From: Tannockella sp964372125
GTDB taxonomy: Bacteria; Bacillota_I; Bacilli_A; Erysipelotrichales; Coprobacillaceae
DNA: 64,000 bases
Assembly (NCBI GenBank): GCA_964372125.1
Contig: CAYJPL010000005.1
Location: 25,007 to 89,006, forward strand
Direction: 5' to 3'
A program made the translations under genes and the position numbers. This document shows, piece after piece, positions 27,938 through 35,076 of the stretch (the first letter of the stretch is position 1; each line of letters begins with the position of its first letter). The notes under the pieces are model-generated. The model made no database searches, had not been told where the DNA came from, and worked only from the letters and a program-made list of their open reading frames with translations.

Positions 27938-27958
27938 GTGATATTTATACAATATCAC
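27938..27958 (-). promoter_or_regulatory. Inverted repeat in the deoC leader, possible operator
   Basis: GTGATAT and ATATCAC (7 bp, perfect) flank a 7-base spacer and touch the deoC ribosome site. It may bind a sugar-phosphate-responsive repressor or fold as an mRNA hairpin. Confidence 0.5.
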
Positions 27959-28031
27959 ACCAAAACACTATATGTCAATACATTAAATAAATCTATTTAG
28001 TTATGTATGTAATATGTAAAGTATATATTAT

Positions 28032-28060
28032 TTGTTTGTTATCGAATAAAGCGTTATAAT
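28032..28060 (+). promoter_or_regulatory. SigA promoter of the GntR regulator gene
   Basis: TTGTTT (28032-28037) and TATAAT (28055-28060) are separated by 17 bases. The ribosome site AAGGAGGG follows near 28082. Confidence 0.7.
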
Positions 28061-28095
28061 AATATAAGAATATTAAATAATTAAGGAGGGATGTT

Positions 28096-28809
28096 ATGGA
28101 AGCGTTGTATATAAAAGTCAAAAATGACTTATTAGAGAAAATTACAAGTGGCCAATATCCAAATGGTCATACAATCCCAACAGAGCATCAGCTATCAGCA
28201 ATTTACAAAGTAAGTAGACCTACAATACGTCAAGCAGTTCAGTTGCTTGTTGATGACGGATATTTAGAAAAAAGAAAAAAACGTGGAACAATGGTTTGTA
28301 AGCCTAAAATAGAACAAGGATTTACACAATTTATTGCAAGTTTTGATTCGCAGATGAATTTGCAAGGATTGGAAACAAAAACTACAGTACTTGGATTTAA
28401 AAAGGAAAAAGTAACAGAAGATATAATGAATAACTTACATCTTAAAGCAACAGATGAAGTATATCGTTTAGTAAGGTTGAGATTTGTAGATAACCAACCA
28501 AATGTATTAGTTACTTCATATGTACCCGTTAAATTTTTTCCAAATTTATTGGAAGTAGACTTTACAAGCAATCGATTATATGATGTTTTTGAAAACAGTG
28601 GTCACCCAATATCACTATTAACTAGAAAGTTAGAAACATTTAAAGCCGATGAAACAATAGCTGATTTATTAGAAATTCAGTGTGGTGATCCAATGTTCTT
28701 TTTCAAATCAGTAGGGTATGATGAAAGTCATATACCAATAGAGTATTCAATCTCTAAATATCGTGGTGACAACAATTCGTTTGTTATGGAATTAAGTTTG
28801 AAAAAGTAA
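28096..28809 (+). CDS. GntR-family regulator, HutC subfamily (UTRA domain)
   Basis: This is a DNA-binding regulator of 237 residues. The N-terminal winged helix (about 1-75) has the GntR pattern in TEHQLSAIYKVSRPTIRQAV and LEKRKKRGTMV. The C-terminal UTRA ligand domain (about 95-235) includes EVYRLVRLRF and PIEYSISKYRGD. UTRA regulators usually sense sugar phosphates or small metabolites. It converges on the acetate-transporter-family gene across a shared palindromic terminator. Two candidate targets are close by: the perfect palindrome in the transporter promoter (29481-29494) and the deoC inverted repeat (27938-27958). Its ligand cannot be told from the sequence. Confidence 0.88.
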   Translation: MEALYIKVKNDLLEKITSGQYPNGHTIPTEHQLSAIYKVSRPTIRQAVQLLVDDGYLEKRKKRGTMVCKPKIEQGFTQFIASFDSQMNLQGLETKTTVLGFKKEKVTEDIMNNLHLKATDEVYRLVRLRFVDNQPNVLVTSYVPVKFFPNLLEVDFTSNRLYDVFENSGHPISLLTRKLETFKADETIADLLEIQCGDPMFFFKSVGYDESHIPIEYSISKYRGDNNSFVMELSLKK

Positions 28810-28830
28810 AAAGCGACAATTGTCGCTTTT
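28809..28830 (+). terminator. Bidirectional terminator, 22-bp perfect palindrome
   Basis: AAAAGCGACA and TGTCGCTTTT pair around AT, with T runs on both strands. It serves the gntR gene and the converging transporter gene, and overlaps the gntR stop codon. Confidence 0.85.
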
Positions 28831-29451
28831 TTATTTTTTAAATATTCCTAATGGTTTACCAAGTGGTAAAAATTGTCTTTGGAATGTAGCATTTAACACA
28901 TTTGCAGCACAAGCATAGAATGATACTAATGCAATAAGTAACTCTGATATAGCAGCTACATTATGGAAAAAGTGTTCTTGAATACCAAATGTACTAAGTG
29001 ATAATCCAATAAATAAGAAATCAATAAGTATAAATATGATAAGCAGTGCTTTATTTACTTCTATAGCACCGATAGTCATAATGAATGTAAAGATGAAGTA
29101 ACCAACAAAGGCAACCCCTAATTGATTAATATCAGCCCCAAGTTGTAAAGATTCACCAAATACGCCATGTTGAATTAGCCAAGTTGTAGCAACTCCTAAC
29201 CAAAATACTCCATAAGCAAAGAATGCTGTCCCACCAAATACATTATTTAATTTAAAGTCAAGTGCACCGGCATATAATTGAGCAATAGCTCCTAAAAATA
29301 TTGCCCAGGGAATTATAAGTGAAGTTCCTTCAGTTATTCCTAATTTTTGTGACGATGCCACAAGTGTTACGATTGCAAGTCCAAATAGTCCAATCGCAGA
29401 AGGATTCCCAACTGAAATATTAACTTGATTATTTGCAGAATGATTTGACAT
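28831..29451 (-). CDS. satP: GPR1/FUN34/YaaH (SatP) family acetate/succinate transporter
   Basis: This is a membrane transporter for acetate or related monocarboxylates. It has 206 residues and about six membrane segments. The family signature is NPSAIGLFGLAIVTL near residue 16, with GALDFKLNNVFGGTAFFAYG in the middle. The order of segments is intact. Its promoter (29503-29530) is followed by a 14-base palindrome, so repression or induction by the convergent GntR protein is plausible. The ribosome site is AAGGAG. The direction of transport, uptake or excretion of fermentation acetate, is not evident. Confidence 0.88.
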   Translation of the reverse strand: MSNHSANNQVNISVGNPSAIGLFGLAIVTLVASSQKLGITEGTSLIIPWAIFLGAIAQLYAGALDFKLNNVFGGTAFFAYGVFWLGVATTWLIQHGVFGESLQLGADINQLGVAFVGYFIFTFIMTIGAIEVNKALLIIFILIDFLFIGLSLSTFGIQEHFFHNVAAISELLIALVSFYACAANVLNATFQRQFLPLGKPLGIFKK

Positions 29452-29480
29452 GTTTTTTCTCCTTAATATATAACGTCATG

Positions 29481-29494
29481 TTGTATTAATACAA
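29481..29494 (-). promoter_or_regulatory. Palindromic operator in the transporter leader
   Basis: TTGTATTAATACAA is a perfect palindrome located just downstream of the -10 element. It resembles sites of the HutC/TreR branch of GntR regulators (TTGTAT...ATACAA), and a HutC-type gene lies 0.7 kb away. Confidence 0.6.
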
Positions 29495-29502
29495 GCTTTT
29501 TG

Positions 29503-29530
29503 ATTATAGCATATTGCTTGTAAAGTGCAA
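29503..29530 (-). promoter_or_regulatory. SigA promoter of the SatP-family gene
   Basis: On the minus strand TTGCAC (29530-29525) and TATAAT (29508-29503) are separated by 16 bases. Confidence 0.65.
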
Positions 29531-29531
29531 C

Positions 29532-29559
29532 AAAAAAAGGGAACATTTTGTTCCCTTTT
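29532..29559 (-). terminator. Terminator of the Bax-inhibitor-1 family gene
   Basis: AAAAGGGAAC (29535-29544) pairs with GTTCCCTTTT (29550-29559), with a U run on the minus strand. Confidence 0.85.
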
Positions 29560-29564
29560 GTCAG

Positions 29565-30281
29565 TTATTTTCTTTTTCCTAAAACAGCTAATAATCTTAA
29601 GAATAAGTTGATGAAGTCTAAGTATAATTGCATTGCTCCATAAATATGTATTTTTGAATGGTCTAACGTTGGATCAGTAGCCATCATTTTAATTTTATTT
29701 ACATCATAAATTGTAGCAGCCATAAAAACCACAATTACAATAAGATCAATGATAAAACCAAGTCCTTCAGCTTTAAAAACAAAAATATTTAAAAGTGATA
29801 ATACAAGTGTTCCAATTAACCCCATTAGAATATATGGACCCCATTTTGTAAGGTCTGCTTTTGTAAAGTAACCAACAGCAGCAAGTCCACCAAATAATCC
29901 AGCCGTTAAGAAGAATACACTATAAATTGAAGATAATTCATATACATAGAAGATAACAGATACACTTACTCCTGTTAATAATGCGTACACAAAATATAAT
30001 ACTGCAACAACTGTAGGACTTAATTTTCTAAAAAGAAATGAAAATCCAAGTACTACTGCAAGTTGTAAAAGCATTACTAGATTAAAGCTTCCATCAAAAA
30101 TTATATCGACTGTTAGCCCAGATGAATAGCTTAAAGTCGAGCTAATACCTGTTACAAATAGTCCTAAGAACATCCATGCAAAAGTCTTAGCTAAAATACG
30201 ATTAATAACATGAGTATTATCTCCCTCATAATAATTTCCTTCGTCATGTAAATATTGATTCATTGTTTGATTTTGTTCCAT
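29565..30281 (-). CDS. Bax inhibitor-1/YccA family membrane protein
   Basis: This is a 238-residue integral membrane protein with about seven hydrophobic segments. The family opening is visible in RILAKTFAWMFLGLFVTGISS, and the conserved end reads ATIYDVNKIK with GAMQLYLDFINLFLRLL. Bacterial members such as YetJ leak calcium in a pH-dependent way; others interact with FtsH. The conserved C-terminal Asp residues needed for the pH sensor (in TIYDVNKI and YLDFINLF) are present. It has its own terminator and a strong GGAGG ribosome site. Its physiological role here is unknown. Confidence 0.88.
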   Translation of the reverse strand: MEQNQTMNQYLHDEGNYYEGDNTHVINRILAKTFAWMFLGLFVTGISSTLSYSSGLTVDIIFDGSFNLVMLLQLAVVLGFSFLFRKLSPTVVAVLYFVYALLTGVSVSVIFYVYELSSIYSVFFLTAGLFGGLAAVGYFTKADLTKWGPYILMGLIGTLVLSLLNIFVFKAEGLGFIIDLIVIVVFMAATIYDVNKIKMMATDPTLDHSKIHIYGAMQLYLDFINLFLRLLAVLGKRK

Positions 30282-30337
30282 AATAACCTCCCTATTTGAT
30301 ATATAATATATTATAATTCTTTATTAGTCAAATTTAT

Positions 30338-31123
30338 TTAAATCAACTGTAATTCTTTTAAAGCGTGATAAATTCCATCATCATCGATATGTTTAGTAAC
30401 AAAGTATGCATCCTTTTTCAAATCATCGCTTGCATTACCCATTACGACACTATGTTTTACATATTCAAGCATTGGACGATCATTATTACTATCACCAAAT
30501 ACATAACAATCATTTAAATCATGATTGAAATAATCAACTATAAATTGGATACCTGTTGCTTTAGAATGTCCAGTAGGTACGATTTCTTTAAAGTCACTTG
30601 CACGGTCTATAAAATCGAAACCAGGAATTAGCTTTTCTACTTTTGTAATATTTGTATCTTTAGGATGTAATATTACAAACTTATCAAAGATAATATCATC
30701 TCTATCATCTCTAAATACTGGCATATGTAAAGAAGTAAATTTCTCATAACATATATCTAATAATGGATGTGTCTTACTCTCACTAAAATATAGTGCATAA
30801 CGTCCTTCATATATTGCTTCATAATTAAGACTGTTAACAATACTAACTATGTCTTTGCATTGATTATTTGTTAATTGATTATGAAATAATACTTCATTTT
30901 CAAATTCCACATATGTACCACATCCACAAATATAACCATCAGCATTAAGTTCTATAATGTTTGGCTCAATAGCAACTCTTGGTCTACCAGTGTTAATAAA
31001 TATTTTATGACCTTTTTCTTTGGCAGTATTTATTGCATCAATTGTAGAGCGAGGAATAGTGTTTTTCTCTTCGTCTAGTAATGTTCCATCAATATCAAAA
31101 AATAACAATTTTTTTGTTTCCAT
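30338..31123 (-). CDS. HAD-superfamily phosphatase, Cof subfamily
   Basis: This is a cytoplasmic phosphatase of 261 residues with a type IIB cap. Motif I is LLFFDIDGTLLDEE, motif II is FINTGRP, and motifs III/IV are KATGIQFIV and VFGDSNNDRPML. Cof-type enzymes dephosphorylate sugar phosphates, FMN or other small substrates; the substrate here is unknown. It is transcribed singly on the minus strand, divergent from nfnAB. Its promoter shares a 16-base element with that of the GNAT gene at 11598. Two further Cof-like proteins are encoded at 57562 and 58391. Confidence 0.9.
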   Translation of the reverse strand: METKKLLFFDIDGTLLDEEKNTIPRSTIDAINTAKEKGHKIFINTGRPRVAIEPNIIELNADGYICGCGTYVEFENEVLFHNQLTNNQCKDIVSIVNSLNYEAIYEGRYALYFSESKTHPLLDICYEKFTSLHMPVFRDDRDDIIFDKFVILHPKDTNITKVEKLIPGFDFIDRASDFKEIVPTGHSKATGIQFIVDYFNHDLNDCYVFGDSNNDRPMLEYVKHSVVMGNASDDLKKDAYFVTKHIDDDGIYHALKELQLI

Positions 31124-31147
31124 ACTTATCTCCTTATATACTTTTTC

Positions 31148-31163
31148 ATTGTAACATAGTAGG
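31148..31163 (-). promoter_or_regulatory. Extended -10 promoter of the HAD gene
   Basis: The minus strand reads CCTACTATGTTACAAT, matching the GNAT promoter at 11620-11635 in 15 of 16 bases. Confidence 0.55.
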
Positions 31164-31204
31164 AAAAAAGACGTTACAAAAATTTTGAAATATCCAAAAA
31201 AACA

Positions 31205-31233
31205 TTGTATTTTTATAGTCTAAAGGATACAAT
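31205..31233 (+). promoter_or_regulatory. SigA promoter of nfnAB
   Basis: TTGTAT (31205-31210) and TACAAT (31228-31233) are separated by 17 bases. GAGGGG precedes the start codon. Confidence 0.65.
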
Positions 31234-31268
31234 ATAAAGCATATTGATGGATAAAGTGAGGGGTAAAA

Positions 31269-32099
31269 ATGTATAAAGTTGTTAAAAAAGAAAAAATGAA
31301 TGACGTTGTAGAATTAATGGAAGTACATGCACCTTATGTTGCTAGGAAATGTGAAGCAGGGCAATTTATTATTTTACGTGTTGATAAGGAAGGTGAAAGA
31401 ATTCCTTTAACGATTGCTGACTATGATCGTGAAAAAGAAACAATTACAATTATTTACCAAATTGTAGGATATTCAACACAATTACTTTCTAATGTTGAAG
31501 TAGGGGACACGCTTGAAGATTTTGTCGGACCACTTGGAGAGCCAACAAAGTTCGGTGATGTTAAAAAGGTTATTGGAGTAGCAGGTGGAGTTGGTAGTGC
31601 ACCATTATTTCCACAACTAAAAGCTCTTGCAAATGCAGGAATTGAAGTAGATGTAATTATCGGGGGAAGAAGTAAAGAATATGTTTTATGGGCTGATAAG
31701 TTTTCAGAGTTTTGTAAAAATGTATATGTCGCAACAGATGATGGAAGTCTAGGTACAAAAGGATTTGTTACAACAGTGCTAACTGATTTATTAGACAAAG
31801 GACAAGAGTACGATGAAGTTATCGCGATAGGGCCAGTTGTAATGATGAAAGCAGTAGTAGGAGTAACTAAACCAAGAGATATTAAAACATCTGTTTCACT
31901 TAATCCAATTATGATTGATGGAACTGGTATGTGTGGATGTTGTCGTGTAACGGTTGATGGAAAAATTAAATTTGCATGTGTTGATGGTCCAGACTTCGAT
32001 GGATTAGTAGTTGATTTTGATGAACTTGTAAATCGTCAAAAAATGTTTAAAGCACAAGAAGCTAAACATACGTGTAGATTAACGGGGGTAGAAAAATAA
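31269..32099 (+). CDS. nfnA: NfnA-type subunit of NADH-dependent ferredoxin:NADP oxidoreductase
   Basis: This is the small flavoprotein subunit of the electron-bifurcating transhydrogenase that couples NADH, NADPH and ferredoxin. It has 276 residues. The FAD part includes EGERIPLTIADYD, the NAD-binding part includes GVAGGVGSAPLFPQLKAL, and the [2Fe-2S] cysteines are in GTGMCGCCRVTVDG and FACVDGPDF. Its stop shares one base with the nfnB start, and the two subunits form a complex. The small subunit of sulfide dehydrogenase (SudB) is the same family, so context decides. The pair suggests fermentative metabolism based on reduced ferredoxin. Confidence 0.9.
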   Translation: MYKVVKKEKMNDVVELMEVHAPYVARKCEAGQFIILRVDKEGERIPLTIADYDREKETITIIYQIVGYSTQLLSNVEVGDTLEDFVGPLGEPTKFGDVKKVIGVAGGVGSAPLFPQLKALANAGIEVDVIIGGRSKEYVLWADKFSEFCKNVYVATDDGSLGTKGFVTTVLTDLLDKGQEYDEVIAIGPVVMMKAVVGVTKPRDIKTSVSLNPIMIDGTGMCGCCRVTVDGKIKFACVDGPDFDGLVVDFDELVNRQKMFKAQEAKHTCRLTGVEK

Positions 32100-33487
32100 T
32101 GCCAAATATGTCAAATACAAAGGTAGTAATGCCTGAACAAGAACCAATGGTTAGAAATTGTAATTTTAAAGAAGTAGCGTTAGGTTATAGTACAGAACAA
32201 GCTATTGAAGAAGCTACACGTTGTTTAAACTGTAGACATCAACCATGTAAACAAGGTTGTCCTGTCTCAGTTCCAATTCCTGAATTTATCATGGAAGTAG
32301 CAGCTGGTAATTTTGAAACTGCATATCAAATTATTACAAGTGAAAATGCTTTGCCGGCAATTTGTGGTCGTGTTTGTCCTCAAGAAAATCAATGTGAGGG
32401 GAAATGTGTTCGCGGGATGCGTGGAGAAGCAGTTGGAATTGGTAGATTAGAAAGATTTGTTGCAGACTTCCATATGGAAAATGGAAAAACAAAAGAACAT
32501 AATATAGAAAAAAATAATAAAAAAGTAGCTGTTGTAGGTTCTGGTCCAGCAGGTATAACTTGTGCTGGTGAGCTTGCAAAAAAAGGATATGATGTAACAG
32601 TATTTGAAGCATTACATGAAACTGGTGGAGTACTTACGTACGGTATCCCAGAATTTAGATTACCAAAAGCTTTAGTTGCAAAAGAAATTCAAACTGTAGA
32701 AAATCTTGGAGTAACTTTTAAAAAGAATGTGGTTGTAGGTAGATCTGTTACAATTGATGAATTACAAAAAGAAGGATACCAAGGTATCTTTATTGGAAGT
32801 GGGGCAGGGTTGCCAAGATTCCAAAATATACCAGGGGAAAACTTAAATGGAGTATATGCTGCAAACGAATTTTTAACACGTGTAAACCTAATGAAAGGAT
32901 ACCAAGTAGATAAATCACCAACTCCAGTGTACGTTGGAAACAGTGTATGCGTTGTTGGAGCAGGAAATGTTGCAATGGATGCAGCAAGAACTGCAAAAAG
33001 ATTAGGTGCTAAAGACGTATATATTGTGTATCGTCGTAGCGATAAAGAAATTCCAGCGCGTGAAGAAGAAGTGCATCATGCAAAAGAAGAAGGAATTCAT
33101 TTTAGACTATTAACTAATCCAGTTGCAGTACACGGAGAAGACGGATGGGTTAAATCAATGGAATGTGTTGAAATGGAACTAGGAGAACCAGATGAATCTG
33201 GTAGAAGAAGTCCGGTAGTAAAAGAGGGAAGTAACTTTATAATTGATACTGATGTAGTAATTGTATCAATTGGGCAAAGTCCAAACCCATTAATTCGTCA
33301 AACAACTCCAGGATTAGATACTCATAGATGGGGTGGTATCATTGTTGATGAAGAAACAATGAAAACAAGCAAGGAAGCAGTTTATGCTGGTGGTGATGTC
33401 GTAACTGGTGCAGCTACAGTAATTCTTGCAATGGGTGCAGGAAAAACAGCAGCAAAAGCAATTGATGAATATTTAAATGAGAAATAA
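32099..33487 (+). CDS. nfnB: NfnB-type subunit (GltD-like) of the Nfn transhydrogenase
   Basis: This large subunit carries a bifurcating FAD, NADPH site and two [4Fe-4S] clusters. It has 462 residues. The N-terminal cluster domain has CLNCRHQPCKQGCPV and ICGRVCPQENQCEGKC. The FAD site is VAVVGSGPAGITCAGELA and the NADPH site is VCVVGAGNVAMDAARTAKRLG. GltD, the glutamate synthase small subunit, looks alike, but no gltB is nearby and coupling to nfnA (TAATG overlap) supports Nfn. A strong terminator follows. Confidence 0.9.
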   Translation: MPNMSNTKVVMPEQEPMVRNCNFKEVALGYSTEQAIEEATRCLNCRHQPCKQGCPVSVPIPEFIMEVAAGNFETAYQIITSENALPAICGRVCPQENQCEGKCVRGMRGEAVGIGRLERFVADFHMENGKTKEHNIEKNNKKVAVVGSGPAGITCAGELAKKGYDVTVFEALHETGGVLTYGIPEFRLPKALVAKEIQTVENLGVTFKKNVVVGRSVTIDELQKEGYQGIFIGSGAGLPRFQNIPGENLNGVYAANEFLTRVNLMKGYQVDKSPTPVYVGNSVCVVGAGNVAMDAARTAKRLGAKDVYIVYRRSDKEIPAREEEVHHAKEEGIHFRLLTNPVAVHGEDGWVKSMECVEMELGEPDESGRRSPVVKEGSNFIIDTDVVIVSIGQSPNPLIRQTTPGLDTHRWGGIIVDEETMKTSKEAVYAGGDVVTGAATVILAMGAGKTAAKAIDEYLNEK

Positions 33488-33494
33488 CAAAAGG

Positions 33495-33523
33495 CCAACC
33501 ACAATTATGTGGTTGGTTTTTTA
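33495..33523 (+). terminator. Terminator of nfnAB
   Basis: CCAACCAC (33495-33502) pairs with GTGGTTGG (33509-33516), followed by TTTTTT. Confidence 0.9.
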
Positions 33524-33546
33524 TTATAAATATTAATGCATCATAT

Positions 33547-33588
33547 TTGTATCAAAAAACCCTATCAACTATAATATAGTTGATAGGG
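33547..33588 (+). promoter_or_regulatory. NADH oxidase promoter overlapped by a 29-bp palindrome
   Basis: TTGTAT (33547-33552) and TATAAT (33570-33575) have a 17-base spacer. The perfect inverted repeat CCCTATCAACTAT / ATAGTTGATAGGG occupies 33560-33572 and 33576-33588 around AAT. It covers the -10 element and the expected transcript start and ends in the ribosome site (GGGAGG). This placement fits a repressor operator. Confidence 0.75.
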
Positions 33589-33598
33589 AGGAAAAAAG

Positions 33599-34933
33599 AT
33601 GAGTAAAATAATCGTAGTTGGTGCAAACCATGCAGGAACTGCATGTATAAATACAATGCTAGATAACTATCAAGGCAACGAGATAGTTGTATTTGATGCA
33701 AATAGTAATATTAGTTTTCTAGGATGTGGAATGGCATTATGGATAGGAGAACAAATCGACGGTCCTGAAGGACTATTCTATTCTTCAAAAGAAGCCTTAG
33801 AAGCTAAAGGTGCAAGAATCCACATGGAGACGCCAGTAAGTAATATTGATTTTAAAAACAAGGTAGTATATGCAACAAGCAAAGATGGAACTAAGTATGA
33901 GGAATCATACGATAAGCTAGTACTAGCAACTGGTTCATTACCTATTCAACCAGATATTAAAGGTGTAGATTTAGAAAATGTGCAATATGTTAAGTTATAC
34001 CAACATGCAAATGAAGTTATTGAAAAACTTAAAGCAAAAGATAACATTAATAATGTTACTGTTGTAGGTGCTGGATATATTGGTGTTGAACTAGCAGAAG
34101 CATTTCAAAGATGTGGAAAAAATGTAACACTTATTGATGTTGCAGATAGTTGTTTGTCTTGTTATTATGATGAATCATTTAATAGAAAAATGACAGATGT
34201 ATTAAAAAATAATGGTATCAACCTAGAATTTAATCAAAAGGTAATTGAAATTAAAGGAACAGATAAAGTATCGGCAGTAGTAACAGATAAAAAAGAAATT
34301 ATTTCAGATATGGTAGTATTAGCAGTTGGTTTTAAACCAAACACAAAATTAGGTGATCAAGTATTAGATACATTCAAAAATAATGCATATAAAGTATCAC
34401 TTACACAACAAACCAATATCGAAGATGTGTATGCAATAGGAGACTGTGCAACAGTATATGATAATTCTATAGAAGATATAAATTACATTGCTTTAGCAAC
34501 GAATGCTGTACGTTCAGGGGTAGTTGCAGGACATAATGTATGTGGCACAGAAATAGAATCAATTGGTGTTCAAGGATCAAATGGAATAAGTATTTATGGA
34601 TATAACATGGTTTCTACAGGTCTTACTAAGGCAAAAGCAATTGCAAAGGGTTATGATGTACTAGTTACTGACTATACTGACAATCAAAAACCAGAATTTA
34701 TTAAAAGTAATGATGAAGTATCATTACGTATCGTATACGACAAAAATAGTCGAAGAATATTGGGTGCACAAATGGCATCTACACAGGATATATCAATGGG
34801 TATACACATGTTTTCATTAGCAATACAAGAAAAAGTGACAATTGATAAATTGAAATTATTAGATATTTTCTTTTTACCTCACTTTAATAAACCATATAAC
34901 TATATAACTATGGCGGCATTAACTGCAAAATAG
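33599..34933 (+). CDS. nox: NADH oxidase, FAD-dependent (Nox / CoA-disulfide reductase family)
   Basis: This flavoprotein probably reduces oxygen to water with NADH, protecting an anaerobe or regenerating NAD. It has 444 residues. FAD binding is at KIIVVGANHAGTACIN, the redox-active Cys is in ISFLGCGMALWIG, and the NADH site is VTVVGAGYIGVELAEAF. A second FAD motif is DVYAIGDCATVYD. Family members also include CoA-disulfide reductase and NADH peroxidase. The ALWIG context after the Cys favours a water-forming oxidase, but activity must be measured. Regulation by the palindrome over its promoter is likely. It has its own terminator. Confidence 0.88.
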   Translation: MSKIIVVGANHAGTACINTMLDNYQGNEIVVFDANSNISFLGCGMALWIGEQIDGPEGLFYSSKEALEAKGARIHMETPVSNIDFKNKVVYATSKDGTKYEESYDKLVLATGSLPIQPDIKGVDLENVQYVKLYQHANEVIEKLKAKDNINNVTVVGAGYIGVELAEAFQRCGKNVTLIDVADSCLSCYYDESFNRKMTDVLKNNGINLEFNQKVIEIKGTDKVSAVVTDKKEIISDMVVLAVGFKPNTKLGDQVLDTFKNNAYKVSLTQQTNIEDVYAIGDCATVYDNSIEDINYIALATNAVRSGVVAGHNVCGTEIESIGVQGSNGISIYGYNMVSTGLTKAKAIAKGYDVLVTDYTDNQKPEFIKSNDEVSLRIVYDKNSRRILGAQMASTQDISMGIHMFSLAIQEKVTIDKLKLLDIFFLPHFNKPYNYITMAALTAK

Positions 34934-34936
34934 TAT

Positions 34937-34994
34937 AAAACAGTAGATATGTAATAGACGTATAAATGTCGTTTCGCAGTCTACTGTTTTTTTT
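34937..34994 (+). terminator. Terminator of nox
   Basis: AAAACAGTAGA pairs with TCTACTGTTTT across a 32-base structured loop, and an 8-T run follows. Confidence 0.8.
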
Positions 34995-35076
34995 GTTCCA
35001 AAAGATAGATATGTCTCAAAATGGAAATAAGTAATATCGTATGATATAATTTTTTAAAGGAAGGAGGAGTTGAATT

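Noticed and set aside
32099..33487. Glutamate synthase small subunit (GltD)
   Set aside because: No gltB is nearby and the gene is translationally coupled to an NfnA-type subunit with a [2Fe-2S] site.
34950..34975. Another ECF -10 (CGTCTATTAC on the minus strand)
   Set aside because: It lies in the loop of the nox terminator, and no GAAC element is at the right distance.
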